Of a stretch of 64,000 nt of DNA, positions 34,711 through 47,400 are shown in pieces. Both the position numbers and the translations under genes were made by a program. The stretch spans positions 3,247,001-3,311,000 of the forward strand of contig JAULSR010000001.1 in assembly GCA_030512295.1 (NCBI GenBank). The letters are read 5' to 3'. Origin of the DNA: Bombardia bombarda (lineage: Eukaryota; Ascomycota; Sordariomycetes; Sordariales; Lasiosphaeriaceae). Position 1 is the stretch's first letter; each line of letters opens with the position of its first letter. Below the pieces are notes generated by a model that ran no database searches, had not been told where the DNA came from, and worked only from the letters and a program-made list of their open reading frames with translations.

Positions 34711-36497
34711 GGGTAGAGCAATAAGAAAAAAAGGGGGGGAAGGAGGGGGGGTGGGAGGAATCGAGGGGTGTTGGGAGATTCCCAGGATGGTTAAGCTCAC
34801 TGGCTGCCCGTTCCTGTCGCTGTTACTGGGGGGCTAGCTAGGCGTGTGCCGCCGAGCGCGACGGATTGGCAACGGGCGGGCGGGCGGCGCAACAAGGACG
34901 GTGTGGTTGCAAGCTCTCGCTGTATTGGAACGCGACCAAGCCCCAGCAAGGCCCGTCCGCCACCGACGCACCTCCCGCAGCGGCTCCCCGGGGACTGATA
35001 GGCTCGTGCCGCAGGGAGGCAGGGGACAGGGGTGACAGGCAGGGGCAGCACTGGCAGCTCGCTCACGCCCCGCACCTCGCACCTCGCACCTCGTACCAAG
35101 CAAGCCCAAGCTTGCTTTCGTCGTTGCACAGAAGTGCTCGAGAGAAATGCTCCAAATGTTTTATTAGTCGATGGCGGCTCGGTTGGTAACGCACGGTTGG
35201 CAATACACTTGGTACCGGTAGACATGCATGCGTTTTGCGTTTGATGCAAACAGAAACAACGAGTCCTGGATGGGCGATCTGCGTGCGTGCTTCATGGATA
35301 GGTAGGTGCCAAGATATCTAATAATGGGGGAGCTGCAGTCAGTTGACACTAGCTCGCTTTAAGTCAGTAATAAGCCCAACCAACTGTCTCTCGAACTTCA
35401 GACGAAGCGATGGGGGCATCTCGTGACGCATCGCTGTGTTGAACAAAAGAGAGACAGCTCAGAGGTCAGAGCATGGCGTTGGAGAGATCATTACCTCTTC
35501 CCTTGATTTCATAAAAGGAAAGAACGACCCGTCCGTCCTCGGTATCGTGGTGCATTCTTGGCATTATTAATTTTGGCGACACGTCAAGACTGCGCAAGCT
35601 TCAGACTGAAACACGTATTTTGTGTATACATTCTAGTAGCTCAAATTTGTTTCATCGGTTGTGGAAATCCACGTGGACAAAGAACCTGAGCGAAAGCGTG
35701 TCGTTGGCCATCGAACGATTGGTGACAAGTCGTCGACATGGTTGGCTGCTGAAGTGGGGACAACAGTGGCGCCTCTCGTTGTGCGCCCACTTATTCCAAA
35801 TCATATCCAATTAAAAAGGCGCAATAGTAGTACCTGGGAAGCCATTTTCATGAGTGTAGGTTCCGTAGTCATGGTTGGCCTATCATATTTCGAACGCTCA
35901 GCATCATGATATGCAATAGTAAACCGACCTACTGGTACCATACCAATTTCTTGATGTTATAACTACATCCACACCCTAGACCGCAGCATATCCGTAAAAC
36001 GTAAATATAATATATCGCCAACAAATCCAACACACAGCATGTACCAAACAAGCCCTCCATGAGGCAATTTACAATTTACATTTAGGTACAATCTGGAGGT
36101 CCGTTACCAGCAGCCAGCAGCCATTAATACTCCCTGCCCAAGCCCAAGCAGCCAAGCCACCCACACATAGGTACACATCCGTCCACCCCCCTTTTACTAC
36201 TCTGGACCACGCACAACCATGTAGCCTTAGATCATCATCCACCATCCACCATCCCATCAAGCCAAGTTCGTGGTACCGGTGCAAGAAAATGCAAAAAATA
36301 ACAGCCCAGTGCTTGCGAGCTTCATGAAAATGTCGAATACGCGCTTCAAGATGACGTAGGACGTAAGTCGGGTCAATTTTAAAACGCCTATCGTCGTGAA
36401 AACATCTGCTCAAATCGCCAATGCATGCTGATGATGAATGATTTGCTCAAAGCTGCCAGCCGTGACAGCCAAAGTGCAAATTCGGACAGGTTGGTTA
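34711..36497. other. Intergenic region upstream of the F-box gene
   Basis: This 1.8-kb spacer holds the F-box promoter and the 3' flank of glycogen synthase. Short pyrimidine/purine runs are visible, and I see no supported gene or RNA. Confidence 0.5.
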
Positions 36498-38851
36498 TCA
36501 GCTGCCATTGAGCTGAATGCCGTCAAGAGGGCTTCCCGGCCCCGGGCGCTTAGTCCTCAATGTGAGCGGGAAAGGGTACTCATCAGGGTCCTCTTCCTCA
36601 CTAAGTAGAAAATCATGTTAGTAACGTATCGATAGAGAATGGGCAGTCGATTTAAACTTACGGGAGCTTCCACGCCACATAGTCCTCGGTGCTGAGACCT
36701 TCGCGGCCCTCCTGAAGGCTTGCAAAGTCGCCGGGGGTCATCATGCCAGCCCGGTCGCGGGGCGATCCGGGAACCGAGAAGGGCCGAGAAATCTTCTGCT
36801 CCACACCGGGGATGAAGTCCTCCTCCTCATCGCCGCTGAACGAAGTCGGGTACGCCCGTCGCAATGCGAGCTGACGTGCCTTGACGTATTCCATACCCAT
36901 TCGCTTCCAGTCGAGGAGATCGCTCAGACGCTCCGTTCTGTTGCGCTGGTTGATGCGCTGGCGACGACTCTTTTGTGTGAAGTCAAACATCTGAGACGTA
37001 AGCTGGTTGACCGAATCGTCGACCCCCTTGGCACGACGATCCACAATGTAGATGCCATAGTCGCTCGAGTTCTCAATCAGTTCCTCCATGTAGCAGCCGA
37101 ATCCCGAAAGATTGGTCGTGATGCTCGGCACGCCCATCACCGTGCACTCGGCGGGCGTGTAGCCCCAAGGCTCGTAGTACGATGCGAAGACACCCAGATG
37201 GGTGCCGCGCACGAAGTCGTCGTAATCGAGGGGCAGGACGGGATTCGCCGAGTTCAAGAACTCGGGGTGGAAAATGATCTTGACCCGGTCGTTGGGGTGG
37301 TTGAAGAGCTGCACTCTGCGGATCTGGTTCAGGACCGGATCATCGTGGTCGTTGATCATGTTATGCGTGACAATTGGAGGCAAGCCGTGCCTCTTCATAG
37401 CGAAGAGACGTCGGCGGAGAAGGACTCGATCCTGGCTGGTGATAAGCTCCTTCTCATCGGGAAGCGGGTCACCATCGTGCCACTTGAGAGATCGCTCAAA
37501 TATGCGCCGGCCAATACCACGCTCAATGATATCCACTGTATCTCTGAGCGACTTGATCACGGCCTGACCCTTCAGAGCCTCCACTGTGAGCGATGATGTC
37601 TGTGCGGGCATGATGATGAAGGCGACAACGGTCATCTTGCTGCCGGAAGACTTCAGCCGGTGGTTGAGACGGGCAAGCGACTCGATGAACATGTCGACAC
37701 CCTTATTCCTGTACTCGTAACGGCCAGCAGTGAAGAAGTAGAGAGTGTTTTCGGGATCGAAGTCATAATGGCCGTAGAAGTGGCCCCGCACAAAGTCGTG
37801 GATCTTCTCCTTGGACTGCTGGTGCAGGTTCTGGAACTCATGCATGGCTGAGAACTTGGTAACATTGAGGCCGTTGGGCAAGACTCCATCGGGCTTGCGC
37901 TTAAGAAGATGCTCGCTCTCGTATGCTGTGATGTGGGAGACGGTGGTGAAGACGTCGCAAGCGTGGGCAGCGCTTCGCTCGATGCAGTACCGGTGGTAGA
38001 TGCCACGCTTGCCCGCTTCGGCGTCGACGTCGAACCATTGAAGGTTGTTGTAAAAGTCGACCGAGCCGGCGCACAAGTAGCGACCTAGCAGGGTCGCGTG
38101 AGTTGTGAAGATGGTCGTCACGTCGATGCGACGCTTCTTGCACAACGGAAGCGCAACACCTGCCAGCCATTCGTGAAAGTGCGCAATGACAGCCTTCTTC
38201 TTTTCGTGGCATACAAACTACAACATTGTCAGTCAATTGGCCACATGGGATTTTAGGAGCAGCATCACTGACCTCTCCGAGAAACCATGCGACTAAATAT
38301 CCAAAAACAATGGCCTCGTTCGTCTCTTCGTCGTTGTCGGGAGAAGGGATCGAGGCAACATTCCACAAGTCCGATTTCCATTCGTGGAGGAATCCGTATG
38401 CCGTCTTTGTGTCGAACAGGAGCACCCTCGGGGCGCCCTCGATCAGCCACCGTCCATATAATATGCCAATGCCACGTTCTCTCATGGCAGTTATGGTCGC
38501 GGCCAGTTCTGGGTTGGTGGGCTCCATTTCCTCGACCTCGACTTGGGCCTGCGATCGTTAGAATTGGTCGAGACAGGAAAGTACCAAGGCCAAAGAAGCT
38601 TACCGATTGGTGGTTTAGAGGCCCAATAAGTGTGTAGCGGTCGCCATATTCAGCAGTGGTAACGGGAGCTTTGGATTTGAGGACAGAGTAAATTCCGCCG
38701 ACTGCGCAAGAGTTAGATGGTCCTCTGAAGCAGGTCAAGCGGCAACACAGCGCCCGTCACACATACCTCTGTGAGCAACTTCTGTCGCAATCTCAAAGAG
38801 AAGATGGTTCTTGACCTCGCGAGGCTCGCGGTCTGCTTCTTCACTCGCCAT
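36498..38851 (-). CDS. GSY1: Glycogen synthase (GT3 family)
   Basis: Five exons: 38851-38767, 38701-38604, 38548-38273, 38217-36662 and 36600-36498, giving 705 aa. The introns are 65, 55, 55 and 61 nt, all GT/AG and phase-consistent. The protein begins MASEEADREPREVKNHLLFE. It contains the UDP-glucose-binding segment HRVGGIYSVLKSKAPVTTAE, HFHEWLAGVALPL, TTIFTTHATLLGRYLCAG, FTAGRYEYRNKGVDMFIE and the C-lobe catalytic block YYEPWGYTPAECTVMGVPS. The arginine cluster RRQRINQRNRTERLSDLLDW is the glucose-6-phosphate switch region of eukaryotic enzymes. The tail carries RPFSVPGSPRDR and MMTPGD, equivalent to yeast Gsy2 phosphosites targeted by kinases such as Pho85. It elongates alpha-1,4-glucan on glycogenin primers in the cytosol. 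Phosphorylation inhibition relieved by glucose-6-phosphate is expected from the family. Confidence 0.97.
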
Positions 38852-40956
38852 TGTGTCGTGCGATTGGACTCTCGCTTATGATAGAAAATTGCCTCCTTGA
38901 AGAATATGTTAGCGATGGGCGGGCGGGACGGCGCACAGTAGCAGGATCACGAACGTTGCAACGATGGGAAATATATAATCGTCCACGAAGAGGGGAATTG
39001 GAAGATGGGTAGTTTAGGTTAGAAGAAATATAGGAAAACCGGGGAGGCCCCGTAGGTATACCCACTGATGAATATTTAGGCGTGGCGCGCCAGTGGTCTG
39101 GACCCAAGCTCCGACGTGACTAGCGAGTGAGCAGAGCTTTTTATACGGCCGGATGCGGGATAGGTGTTTAGGCAGGTCCGGTCGGATCTATACCGATGCG
39201 AAACACGTTCGCAGGAATTCCCGTCAGCTGCGGCAGCGGCGGTGGCAGGCACGGCAAGCAGGTGATGGCGAACAGCCGCAAACAGAGCTATGACGGGCAG
39301 CAAGAATAGATTTAGGATCGCAATGGAAGAAGGGGGAGGCGTCTGCTGCAGATGAGCAAACAGGTTGGCACTGGAAGTTGGAGGAGGATGGATGTTGGTG
39401 GCCCGACGACAGTTGGGGCAGTGGAGCTGGCAGTGGTACTGGTGCTAATTCCCTGGACCAGCGGATCAGCAACCTGGAGATTGAAGCAGTTGCAAGGACC
39501 GGGGAGCTGTTCGGAGCTACCGCACTGCTTGACAAGCGAGGTTGACAGGCATGGCGGGGAGCTACCCAGATTGATGATGAGGCAGGTGCATGGATAGCTT
39601 GCCGCAAGCAGCGATCAATTTGCCGCCAGCCACCCACTATCTTCAATTCTAACCCATCTCTCCGCTGATTCTTCCAACCTCTCGTGTTCAATCAACCCAC
39701 CCCAACAAAAGCCAATTCCTTGGAACCTGGAGAAAACTCCAGAACCCATGCATGCTATGGAAATCCGAAACCCAAGATGCGCTTCTCTGATTACATTGGT
39801 GAAGGACTTAAATCAATTCTCAAATAAAACTCCTTCACAGACTATAAAACCGACACAGTTTTGCTAGCGACCCATTCCTACAGGATGCCCAAGCTTGGCT
39901 GCCGGTTGGACTTTGCGTCATTCGGGGAAATATCCGTAGGAATTCTGGGCCCTTTGTTGATCAGGCCATGTGGAGCTGCGATCTCGCTGGAGCTTCCCTG
40001 CTTAGTCAGGATGACGACACAGAATGCGGGGTCTCCAGCTTCCCACTCGCTCAGTGGCTGGCACAGACGTCAAATCCAGCAAGATGGGAGACGGCCGTTG
40101 TCGATGCGCCATTCCCGATAAAGCATGATTCGCCAGAATCGTTTTTTCCTTTTGTGAAGGCGTTCTCGTGGTTCCACTTTGGCATAACTACTCCGACTTT
40201 TCTGGAGTCTTTTTTCACAAAGAAACTCGCAACTCAATTTAGTGCAATCTGGGGAGATTCTTCTAACTCCGCACCTCGCAGATAGCTGATCCTAGCAGAC
40301 GCCGCTGGTCGCTTGATTTCTACCTCGTCCCTGGTATTCTCGGAACCGATAATCCTGGATACCTGGAGCTGGGTGCCTACCAATCATTTGAGGCTTGAGC
40401 ATGCGAATTCTTTCACGTCCCGTCTGTAAAAGGCATTGTCTGTTGTCCTCCTGGTCATTGATGAAACTCCAAAGGGGCACATTGTTGATAGATCGGGTTT
40501 TGAATGCCATTGTCGCCTGTGGTTCCTGTCGTTAACAGAGTTTGGGTCGAAGAGAAAAAGAGAAGAGGACAAAGATCATGCAGGTCTTTGAATCCAATGT
40601 TGTCAAAGCTGGGTACATATGTTCTCGAATTGGAACAATACATCTGACTCACTTTCATTGTCTCGGCATTCTCACAGGTAGGAGCCCACAAAGAAACCCT
40701 CTCAAACATAACTCACCTACCATTTGTTATCTATGAAAGACCTGTCGAACAAAGGATCACATTTCGCATATATATCTCGTCCAACAACAATTTTGTGGGA
40801 AATCCAGAAAGCCGGCAATCCAGCACACAACGGTCAGAGACCAACAACAGCAACAACAGCACCTCATCTTGCCTACCTTCACATTCACAGCCCATCGATA
40901 CAAAGCTATATTAGAATATATATTCAACTATAAATAAACTCACCCCACCTCACAAA
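38852..40956. other. Divergent upstream region glycogen synthase / H,N,Q-rich orphan
   Basis: This 2.1-kb region has both promoters. An open frame runs 39848-40285 (+), with ATG at 39968 and a cctacag acceptor-like site at about 39876-39882. It reads like protein but has no recognised motif (see findings). The CA-rich, TA-poor leader from about 40860 belongs to the orphan at 40957. Confidence 0.45.
39968..40285 (+). CDS. Possible small hypothetical protein, poorly supported
   Basis: A 105-codon frame begins MWSCDLAGASLLSQDDD and includes FFPFVKAFSWFHFGITTP. The frame is open from 39848, and a splice-acceptor-like CCTACAG ends at 39882, so an upstream exon could exist. No family is recognised. 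Aromatic-rich composition is compatible with protein, but a chance ORF cannot be excluded. Confidence 0.2.
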   Translation: MWSCDLAGASLLSQDDDTECGVSSFPLAQWLAQTSNPARWETAVVDAPFPIKHDSPESFFPFVKAFSWFHFGITTPTFLESFFTKKLATQFSAIWGDSSNSAPRR

Positions 40957-41733
40957 ATGCCTGGTACACGTTTCCAGAACGGAGCCCGCCAGCATGGCGG
41001 TCGGCGTCATCACGCCAACGGCAGGTATGGCCATCAAGATTCTAATGCTAATGGAAACCACAGCAATAATATCAGGCGTCACCAAGGGCCTCGCAACAAC
41101 CATAATCACCGAGCACGCCAACCTCATAATCCTAACCAACAACGTTATCAAAATAATGCTACCCAGCAGCAAAACAGCAATACTCCCCGGCACCAAAGCA
41201 GCTCCCATTCCCAGAGGCCAAGGGGCAACTACCGACCCCATCAGCAAAATGGCGGCTTCACTAACCAGCAGGGTCGTGGGAGAGGCCAGGATAACATACT
41301 TAACGTGCTGGCTTTCACAGGCGAGGCGCCCACTTCGCTTCAGCAGGGTCTCCTTAAACGGGCAGATGAGCACGTGAGGGCTTTTAAGAGCCTCAGGGCT
41401 GGCAACGGGAACATGTGGCAAACTCTTCACAACACCACTGCAGCCTTCCCCATCGGCTTCCTCGAAACCATGTATAACACTCATCATGAAGTAAGGCGCG
41501 ACTCGTCGGGCGATGTCATCATGGAGGATTGTACATGCTGGTTTGATAATGGCTCATACCCGATTCCTGACTGTCTTCTCCGCGGCTTCTTTTACATGAA
41601 CCTCGTGCAAGCCTACCAGAGGAATGAGCTGCAGGTGACCCGGACGGAGCAAATCAGGGTCGCTGAGAAGGTACCAGCATCCTTTGGGCAGGATGGGTCC
41701 TATAATTCGATGGATGGGGATAACATCTGGTAA
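40957..41733 (+). CDS. Uncharacterised protein with H/N/Q/R-rich prion-like N terminus
   Basis: A single exon of 258 aa with the start at ATG 40957 in a favourable context (cacaaaATGc). Residues 1-112 are dominated by His, Asn, Gln, Arg and Gly (HNHRARQPHNPNQQRYQNN, ending GRGRGQDN), so they form a low-complexity, RGG-containing, prion-like segment. Residues about 113-225 look folded: NILNVLAFTGEAPTSLQQGL, LKRADEHVRAFKSLRAGNG, NMWQTLHNTTAAFPIGFLE, DVIMEDCTCWFDNGSYPIP and LLRGFFYMNLVQAYQRNEL. I do not recognise the family. Low complexity plus a compact C-terminal domain suggests a lineage-restricted RNA-binding or condensate protein, which is inference only. Two other long overlapping frames in this stretch appear to be by-products of its biased composition. 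Confidence 0.65.
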   Translation: MPGTRFQNGARQHGGRRHHANGRYGHQDSNANGNHSNNIRRHQGPRNNHNHRARQPHNPNQQRYQNNATQQQNSNTPRHQSSSHSQRPRGNYRPHQQNGGFTNQQGRGRGQDNILNVLAFTGEAPTSLQQGLLKRADEHVRAFKSLRAGNGNMWQTLHNTTAAFPIGFLETMYNTHHEVRRDSSGDVIMEDCTCWFDNGSYPIPDCLLRGFFYMNLVQAYQRNELQVTRTEQIRVAEKVPASFGQDGSYNSMDGDNIW

Positions 41734-44494
41734 CTTGCGAGTTCAGGTAAGTAAATTACCTTGGCGAGGCGAAAGTGGTGTTTCAGACGGTGGTTACAAT
41801 ACTACTGATAGATGAGATTGGATGGTTTGTGATCAGATCTCGTAATAACTTTTAATTTTAATACATAATATATCTTGAATAAAACTCTCCCGTCTTTTGA
41901 TCGTGATAACTTTCGGATTGGTCATCTGCCCATAGAATGAAATACAAATCATGGAAGTTGAGAACGTGATCAAAATGTCAGAGAATGATGAGATTGTTTG
42001 CTCATTTTAATACCTATTAATCGAATGCTCATTCATCTGTGCTCCTTTCGATCTCTATCCGGTTCTTAACTCTCAGTTGCCGAGCAACAGCTGTTGGGAC
42101 TTGGGAGCAGTCTAATATGGATACAGTATGACTGATGAAAAATATGAATTCACACTGTATCACGTACTGGTCACGGGCTTGCTCATGTGGCCTAGACCGT
42201 GCGCGCATTTTCCCAAATCTGGCAGAAGCTCGGTTGGCAGTTCAGGCCCCAGAATGACCGCAGGCTCTAAAATACCGCCCTCTCACGCCCACTGCTCACA
42301 GCCGGCCCTGTCGGCACCTTTGACGCGCACTTGCACACACAGCTGCTCTTTTAACATCGCCAGTCGCCAGTTCCCAGCGCAGGTCATCAAACTGACTCGC
42401 TCTCGATACTTGTCCTCCTCAACGCAAACGGCAGGGCGATGACGACGCGGCGTGTTCACTGCTTGCGGGGTCTTCCTGCCAAGCGGTCAGACTGGTCCGC
42501 CGCAGTTCACGTCGCTGCCGGATCTGTAGCCCTCCACGAAACGCCAACCTGACATCCGATTACCATCATGACACTTGAATTGATCCTGGGGGCTTGATAG
42601 AATAGTGCGCTTGGAACAACGGCAATTTTGCAAGAGGCAACGGCTGGTAACCAATCCTGTTGGCTTTCCAGCTCTCCGTCGCGGACATGCCCACACAGCC
42701 GGCGTCGAAAGCCTCACCAACGTCCAGCGCCAACGCGATCAACACACATGACTCCCACTTATATCAGGCTGCGCGCATATTCGTTGCTTTCCCGATCATG
42801 CTTGGGAAATCTTGGGACATACGGAAACAGCATGTCGGAACTGGAGTTTGTTGGAGCTGGAACAGGGCCAGGAGCAGGAGTAGGAACATACCTAACTACC
42901 CATCTTCCTTCCTAGCTGCAGCTGGCATCGCCGTGCCGCCACTCTCACTTCGTTTCTCCGACCAGTTGCGAACGAGCCGAATACAGGCCTCTACAGGCAC
43001 GGTGGCTTACCAAAATGCTATGGGCTGGTTACTCTGCTGCCAAGCGCGATTGAGGGTAAGCTGGGCTTGTCGTTACGGGCTCCGGACTTGGGATCACTCC
43101 TCTGAACATGACCAGGGTCATCATCATATCCGTTCTTCTACACTGATGCCCATTTTGTTTGCAGGCGGCTGAATTGATACTCGGGTCACCAAGGCGGTCA
43201 ATAATTTATGGCTTGGTCCTATCCGGCTGGCTGTCATCATGGGTTGCTGGCCGAAATTTTTAATCTTGGCCTGGCTTACGACACGACACCTAAATGGGGT
43301 GACTGGAGGGCGACTGACAACAACTCATGGGAAGAGTTTCTCTGCCTCACCCAAGGGATGGATGGAGGCTGGCGACAGAGAGAAGAACATGCACTGGGTT
43401 TGACGTGCATTCGTAAAGCGTATTTTGCCGTATATAGTGGTTTCTGCACTTTGCTTGATGATCAAGTCGACTGCAACGGACTGAGCATTTGCGTCCTATC
43501 TGCTGCACCTGGTCTGGTGCTCTGGTGCCCAGGTACGCAGAAGCAGATTTGAGGGCGATGCTCTCTCGAGGACCCGGGTTCTGACGCACATCCACACGTG
43601 CATCTTGCACCTCTGGAGAAGTGGGATTTCTTGAGCTTGATGCCTCGACGCTCTCGCGAGAGGCTTCAGGGGTGCGCAAGCAAGTGCAAAAGCGCACTAC
43701 CTCCCCAAAGAAGAATTACAGGTATCTATCTGCCATGTTGTTACTGAGCTCCGGAGAGGATACTCTTCAAAAGCTCTGGCGGTACAAAGAGGTCCAAGGC
43801 GGACGCGCGCCATACCTCAGTCGGACGGGACCAGGCATAGGTCGTCCGTCGTCAAGCCGTCAGACTGGTCGCAAGCTGCTGGCCGCGGCCGCCTACAAAA
43901 GGGACCGTTCACTATATTTGCGGCTTCCAGTTTTACATACAATCTTGGAGCTTCCCGTCGTCACTGTCTGTCGGCGCCGAGGAACCTAACGTCGCCCCCA
44001 CTCGCCGCTTTCACCTGTAACCATCACCTCCATCCTACCGATAGTCGACCTCTGCATCTCGGCAATCCTAGCTCATCCCGAAGCGAAAAACACACACAGC
44101 CCATTCGGCGCGCTGCCCGATCTCGGAATCGTCCTGGGATACCCTGTTGCTCCGATTTTGTTTTATTTTGCCAGTATTGACGAGGTCGCATGGGTGATGG
44201 ATTTTGGAGAGCTTTCCTAACAATCCGCCCACCTACTGCCTACTACCACCTAGGTACCTACAGTACCACTTACCTTGCATCGCTATCCTAACCCGTCGGC
44301 AGCCTGAACTTTAGGTACCTGGGCTACAACTTAGCCTCCGCCCACCTGAGGTGTCCCCCATTGAACCCCCCACTGCCACACTGGTGGTCGCGGACAGCAC
44401 GCGTCTAGCGGCTGAAGCGTGGCCGGCAATCCCTGTCACTCGGCTAAGTTGCCGCCTTGACCACTAAAACTCAAATATCGAATCCTGTGCCGCC
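41734..44494. other. Intergenic region upstream of CTK1
   Basis: The first ~400 bp is AT-rich 3' flank. ORFs at 42660-43172 and 43208-43552 (+) show no motif and are not called. The element ACCTAGGTACCTA sits at 44248-44260, within the probable CTK1 promoter. Confidence 0.45.
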
Positions 44495-47400
44495 ATGGAG
44501 TGCCAGAAGTCCTCAGCACATTATTATCGGACTCGAGATGATGCTGCAATGCCAAATGGCAGCCGCAGCCACCGAGACCGCCCACGCCGCCATCGACACG
44601 ACCATGATCTCGGCATGACTACTACACGTAGATCGATTTCGCCTGCCGCTGCTGCCGTGAATCGGTCATCAGATCATCCCGCTCCAGCTCCAGCTCCGGC
44701 TGCAGCAGCCCCAGTTCCAGTCCCAGTCCCCGTCGGCACAGTCCCAGTCCCAGTCCCAGTCCCAGGCCCAGGTCCAGTTCCAACCCGTGACGAGCCCAAG
44801 CCGCGAGGACCACCAGCGCACCACTACCCCAGCAGCAAACCTCGTGGCCGTCAGTCGCCAGGCCCCTTGGCCGAGCCATCCCAGCAGCCTGCAGCTTCTG
44901 ATCACCATCACCACCGTCGTCGCTCTCGCCATCGCAGCCCCGACCGCCCGAGTCGCCCATCAAATTCCTCGCTTCGCTCTCTACGGGGCCGTCAAGACTC
45001 TTCTCGTGACCGGCCCCGCGCCCGTGCCCGCGACTTCGACCTCTTCCCGGATCGACGCCCTCTTGCTTCTGCTTCTACCTCGGCTTCAACTCCTGCTCCC
45101 GCTCCCGACTCATTGGGGCCTAGGGGAGACGCACGCGGCCAGGCCCATTCTCGTGCAGGCCGCATCCCCCAACGTGCTGCATCGCCGTCGCCATCCTCTA
45201 GCAAGCGTCATCGTAGCCGTAGCCCCGCGTTTGCAGGGCCGCAGCCCAAGAAGTCTCGAAGAGATCGAAGCCCGCACCCGCAAAGACCAGAAAGGGACGC
45301 GCCCAAATCTCTGCAACCTCCCAACAGCCGCCGCCGTGGGGCATCGCCTGGTCCCCGTCGATCCCGTTCCCCCGAACAGCGCGACCGGCGTCCTCCCAAG
45401 GGCAAAAAACGACCATCCCGTTCAAGATCTCCGCCCAACTTTTCTCGTCGGCACAGGTCGCGGTCTCCAGTCTCTGGCCGTCCACCACCACGAGGCCAGA
45501 CCGGCCCTCGTCCGAGGAGCCGATCGCCACCAAGGCATCGGAATCGTTCCCCCCTCATAGATCATCGCCCTCGCTCAAGATCACGTCCCCGAAGTCCTGG
45601 CCCCTGGGGAAGCCGGCCTCCAACTGCCTCTGATACTGGTTCACACCGACGTCCCAGTCCGGATCCAAGCTCTCATCCCCTACACGGTCCTCCTCCGCCT
45701 GCATCTCCACGCGACCGCCGGCGTTCTAGACCCACCAAGCGGGACAGAACTCGTGACGAGCGACAGTCGTCCAAGAAGTTCGATCCTACATCGGGACCAA
45801 ACGCTATCGAGGTAAACATGACAGCCAGGGGTGGCTTCCGCGGAGGCTTTAATGCTCCACTGCAGCCTGGATATCCCGGTGGAAATCGATCCTATTCACA
45901 ATCTTCGGGTCATGGAACCCCTAACTCATCATATCACGGTTCGCCCCCGGTCCAGTCTCCTTATGGCGGAAGCGGGCGGGGCTGGAGTGGCCAGCAACAG
46001 TATTCGCCTCAAAGGTTGGTTGTGCCTATCACTGGCATAGAGCCTGTTAGCTAACATCGAAATAGCCAATATCCTTATCCCCATGGGAACTATGGACCTC
46101 CCACAGGGCCCCAGGGCCAATATCACTCGAATCAAGCACACTCCCCGCCTTATCCCCCGAACGGGCCCTCGTCTCAATACTCCTCCGGGCCGTATCGCGG
46201 TGGACATAGGGGTGGATCAAACAGTTTCCGAGGAGGTCAATTCGGCTCTTCTCGTGGCGGGCATCGAGGCAACTTCAGAAATACGGTGTGGAACGCAAAC
46301 GCCCAAGGCAATAATGGGCGAAACCAAGTTGGACTCAGTGAGGAGGCTGAATCCCAACATGCCAACACACACACATCTCCAAACAGCCACGCCGATTCAG
46401 CACAGGAACCCGAGGATGTCACGATGGATGATATTGACAACCCTTTCAGGCCCTCCAAGGACCTGCAAGTGGAAGACACAAGTAAATCCGAGCAGGCTAC
46501 GGATGAGCAGATGCCTCCCCCTGACCGCCCAGCTGCAACTGAATCACAGTCTCAAACCCCGAATAAGTTTAGCTTCAGCATGAAGAACGCCTCGAAGCCG
46601 GTGGTTGCAGTTCCACGACCAGAGATATCGCTGAAATTCAACGCCGCCCCACCGTCACGCGAGTCTCCTCAAAAAGCACCAGAAAAGAATTCTCCGAAAG
46701 TCGATCGTGATCGTGACCGCGATCGCGAGCGTGGTGGATTTCCTAAGAACGTCCCGACGGAACCCGCGTCAGCAAGAGCTAGACCAAACGAGCGCCGGCA
46801 GCCGGAGCAGAGCAGGCAACCTGATGCAGCCCCGAGGACGCGGAGGGTGAAGAAGATTATGAAACGCCTTAAGGAGAAACCTGTTCTTCCTCCAGACTTG
46901 GCAAGATCCAAGTCTGTGTTCTTCCGGAAACCAGGAAACGAATCTGTCGTTGGCTCAGGGACCTACGGCAAAGTCTTTAAAGGATTGAATGTCTACACAA
47001 AGAAACTCGTTGCTCTAAAGAGGATACGGATGGAAGGCGAGAGGGACGGTTTTCCTGTGACCGCGGTACGGGAGATAAAGCTTCTTCGCTCTCTGAGCCA
47101 CAAGAATATCGTTAACCTCCAGGAAGTCATGGTGGAGACTAACGAGTGTTTTATGGTTTTTGAATACTTGTCACACGACCTGACAGGCCTTCTTAACCAC
47201 CCCAACTACTCCCTTAAACCAGCGCACAAGAAACACCTGGCACAGCAACTCTTCGAGGGCTTGGAATATCTTCACACCAGAGGGGTGCTGCACCGAGACA
47301 TCAAAGCTGCAAATATCTTGGTCAGTAGCGAAGGCATCCTGAAAATTGCTGATTTCGGGCTGGCTCGCTTCTATGCCAAGCACCACCAGCTTGACTACAC

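Noticed and set aside
40924..41487. 187-codon antisense ORF and a 127-codon frame overlapping the 41-kb orphan
   Set aside because: Both are hydrophobic low-complexity mirror products of the CAN/AAC-rich sense codons. They lack a favourable start context and any motif.
42660..43552. Two + strand ORFs upstream of CTK1, considered as a transposon relic
   Set aside because: There are no transposase or reverse-transcriptase motifs, no terminal repeats and no target-site duplication.
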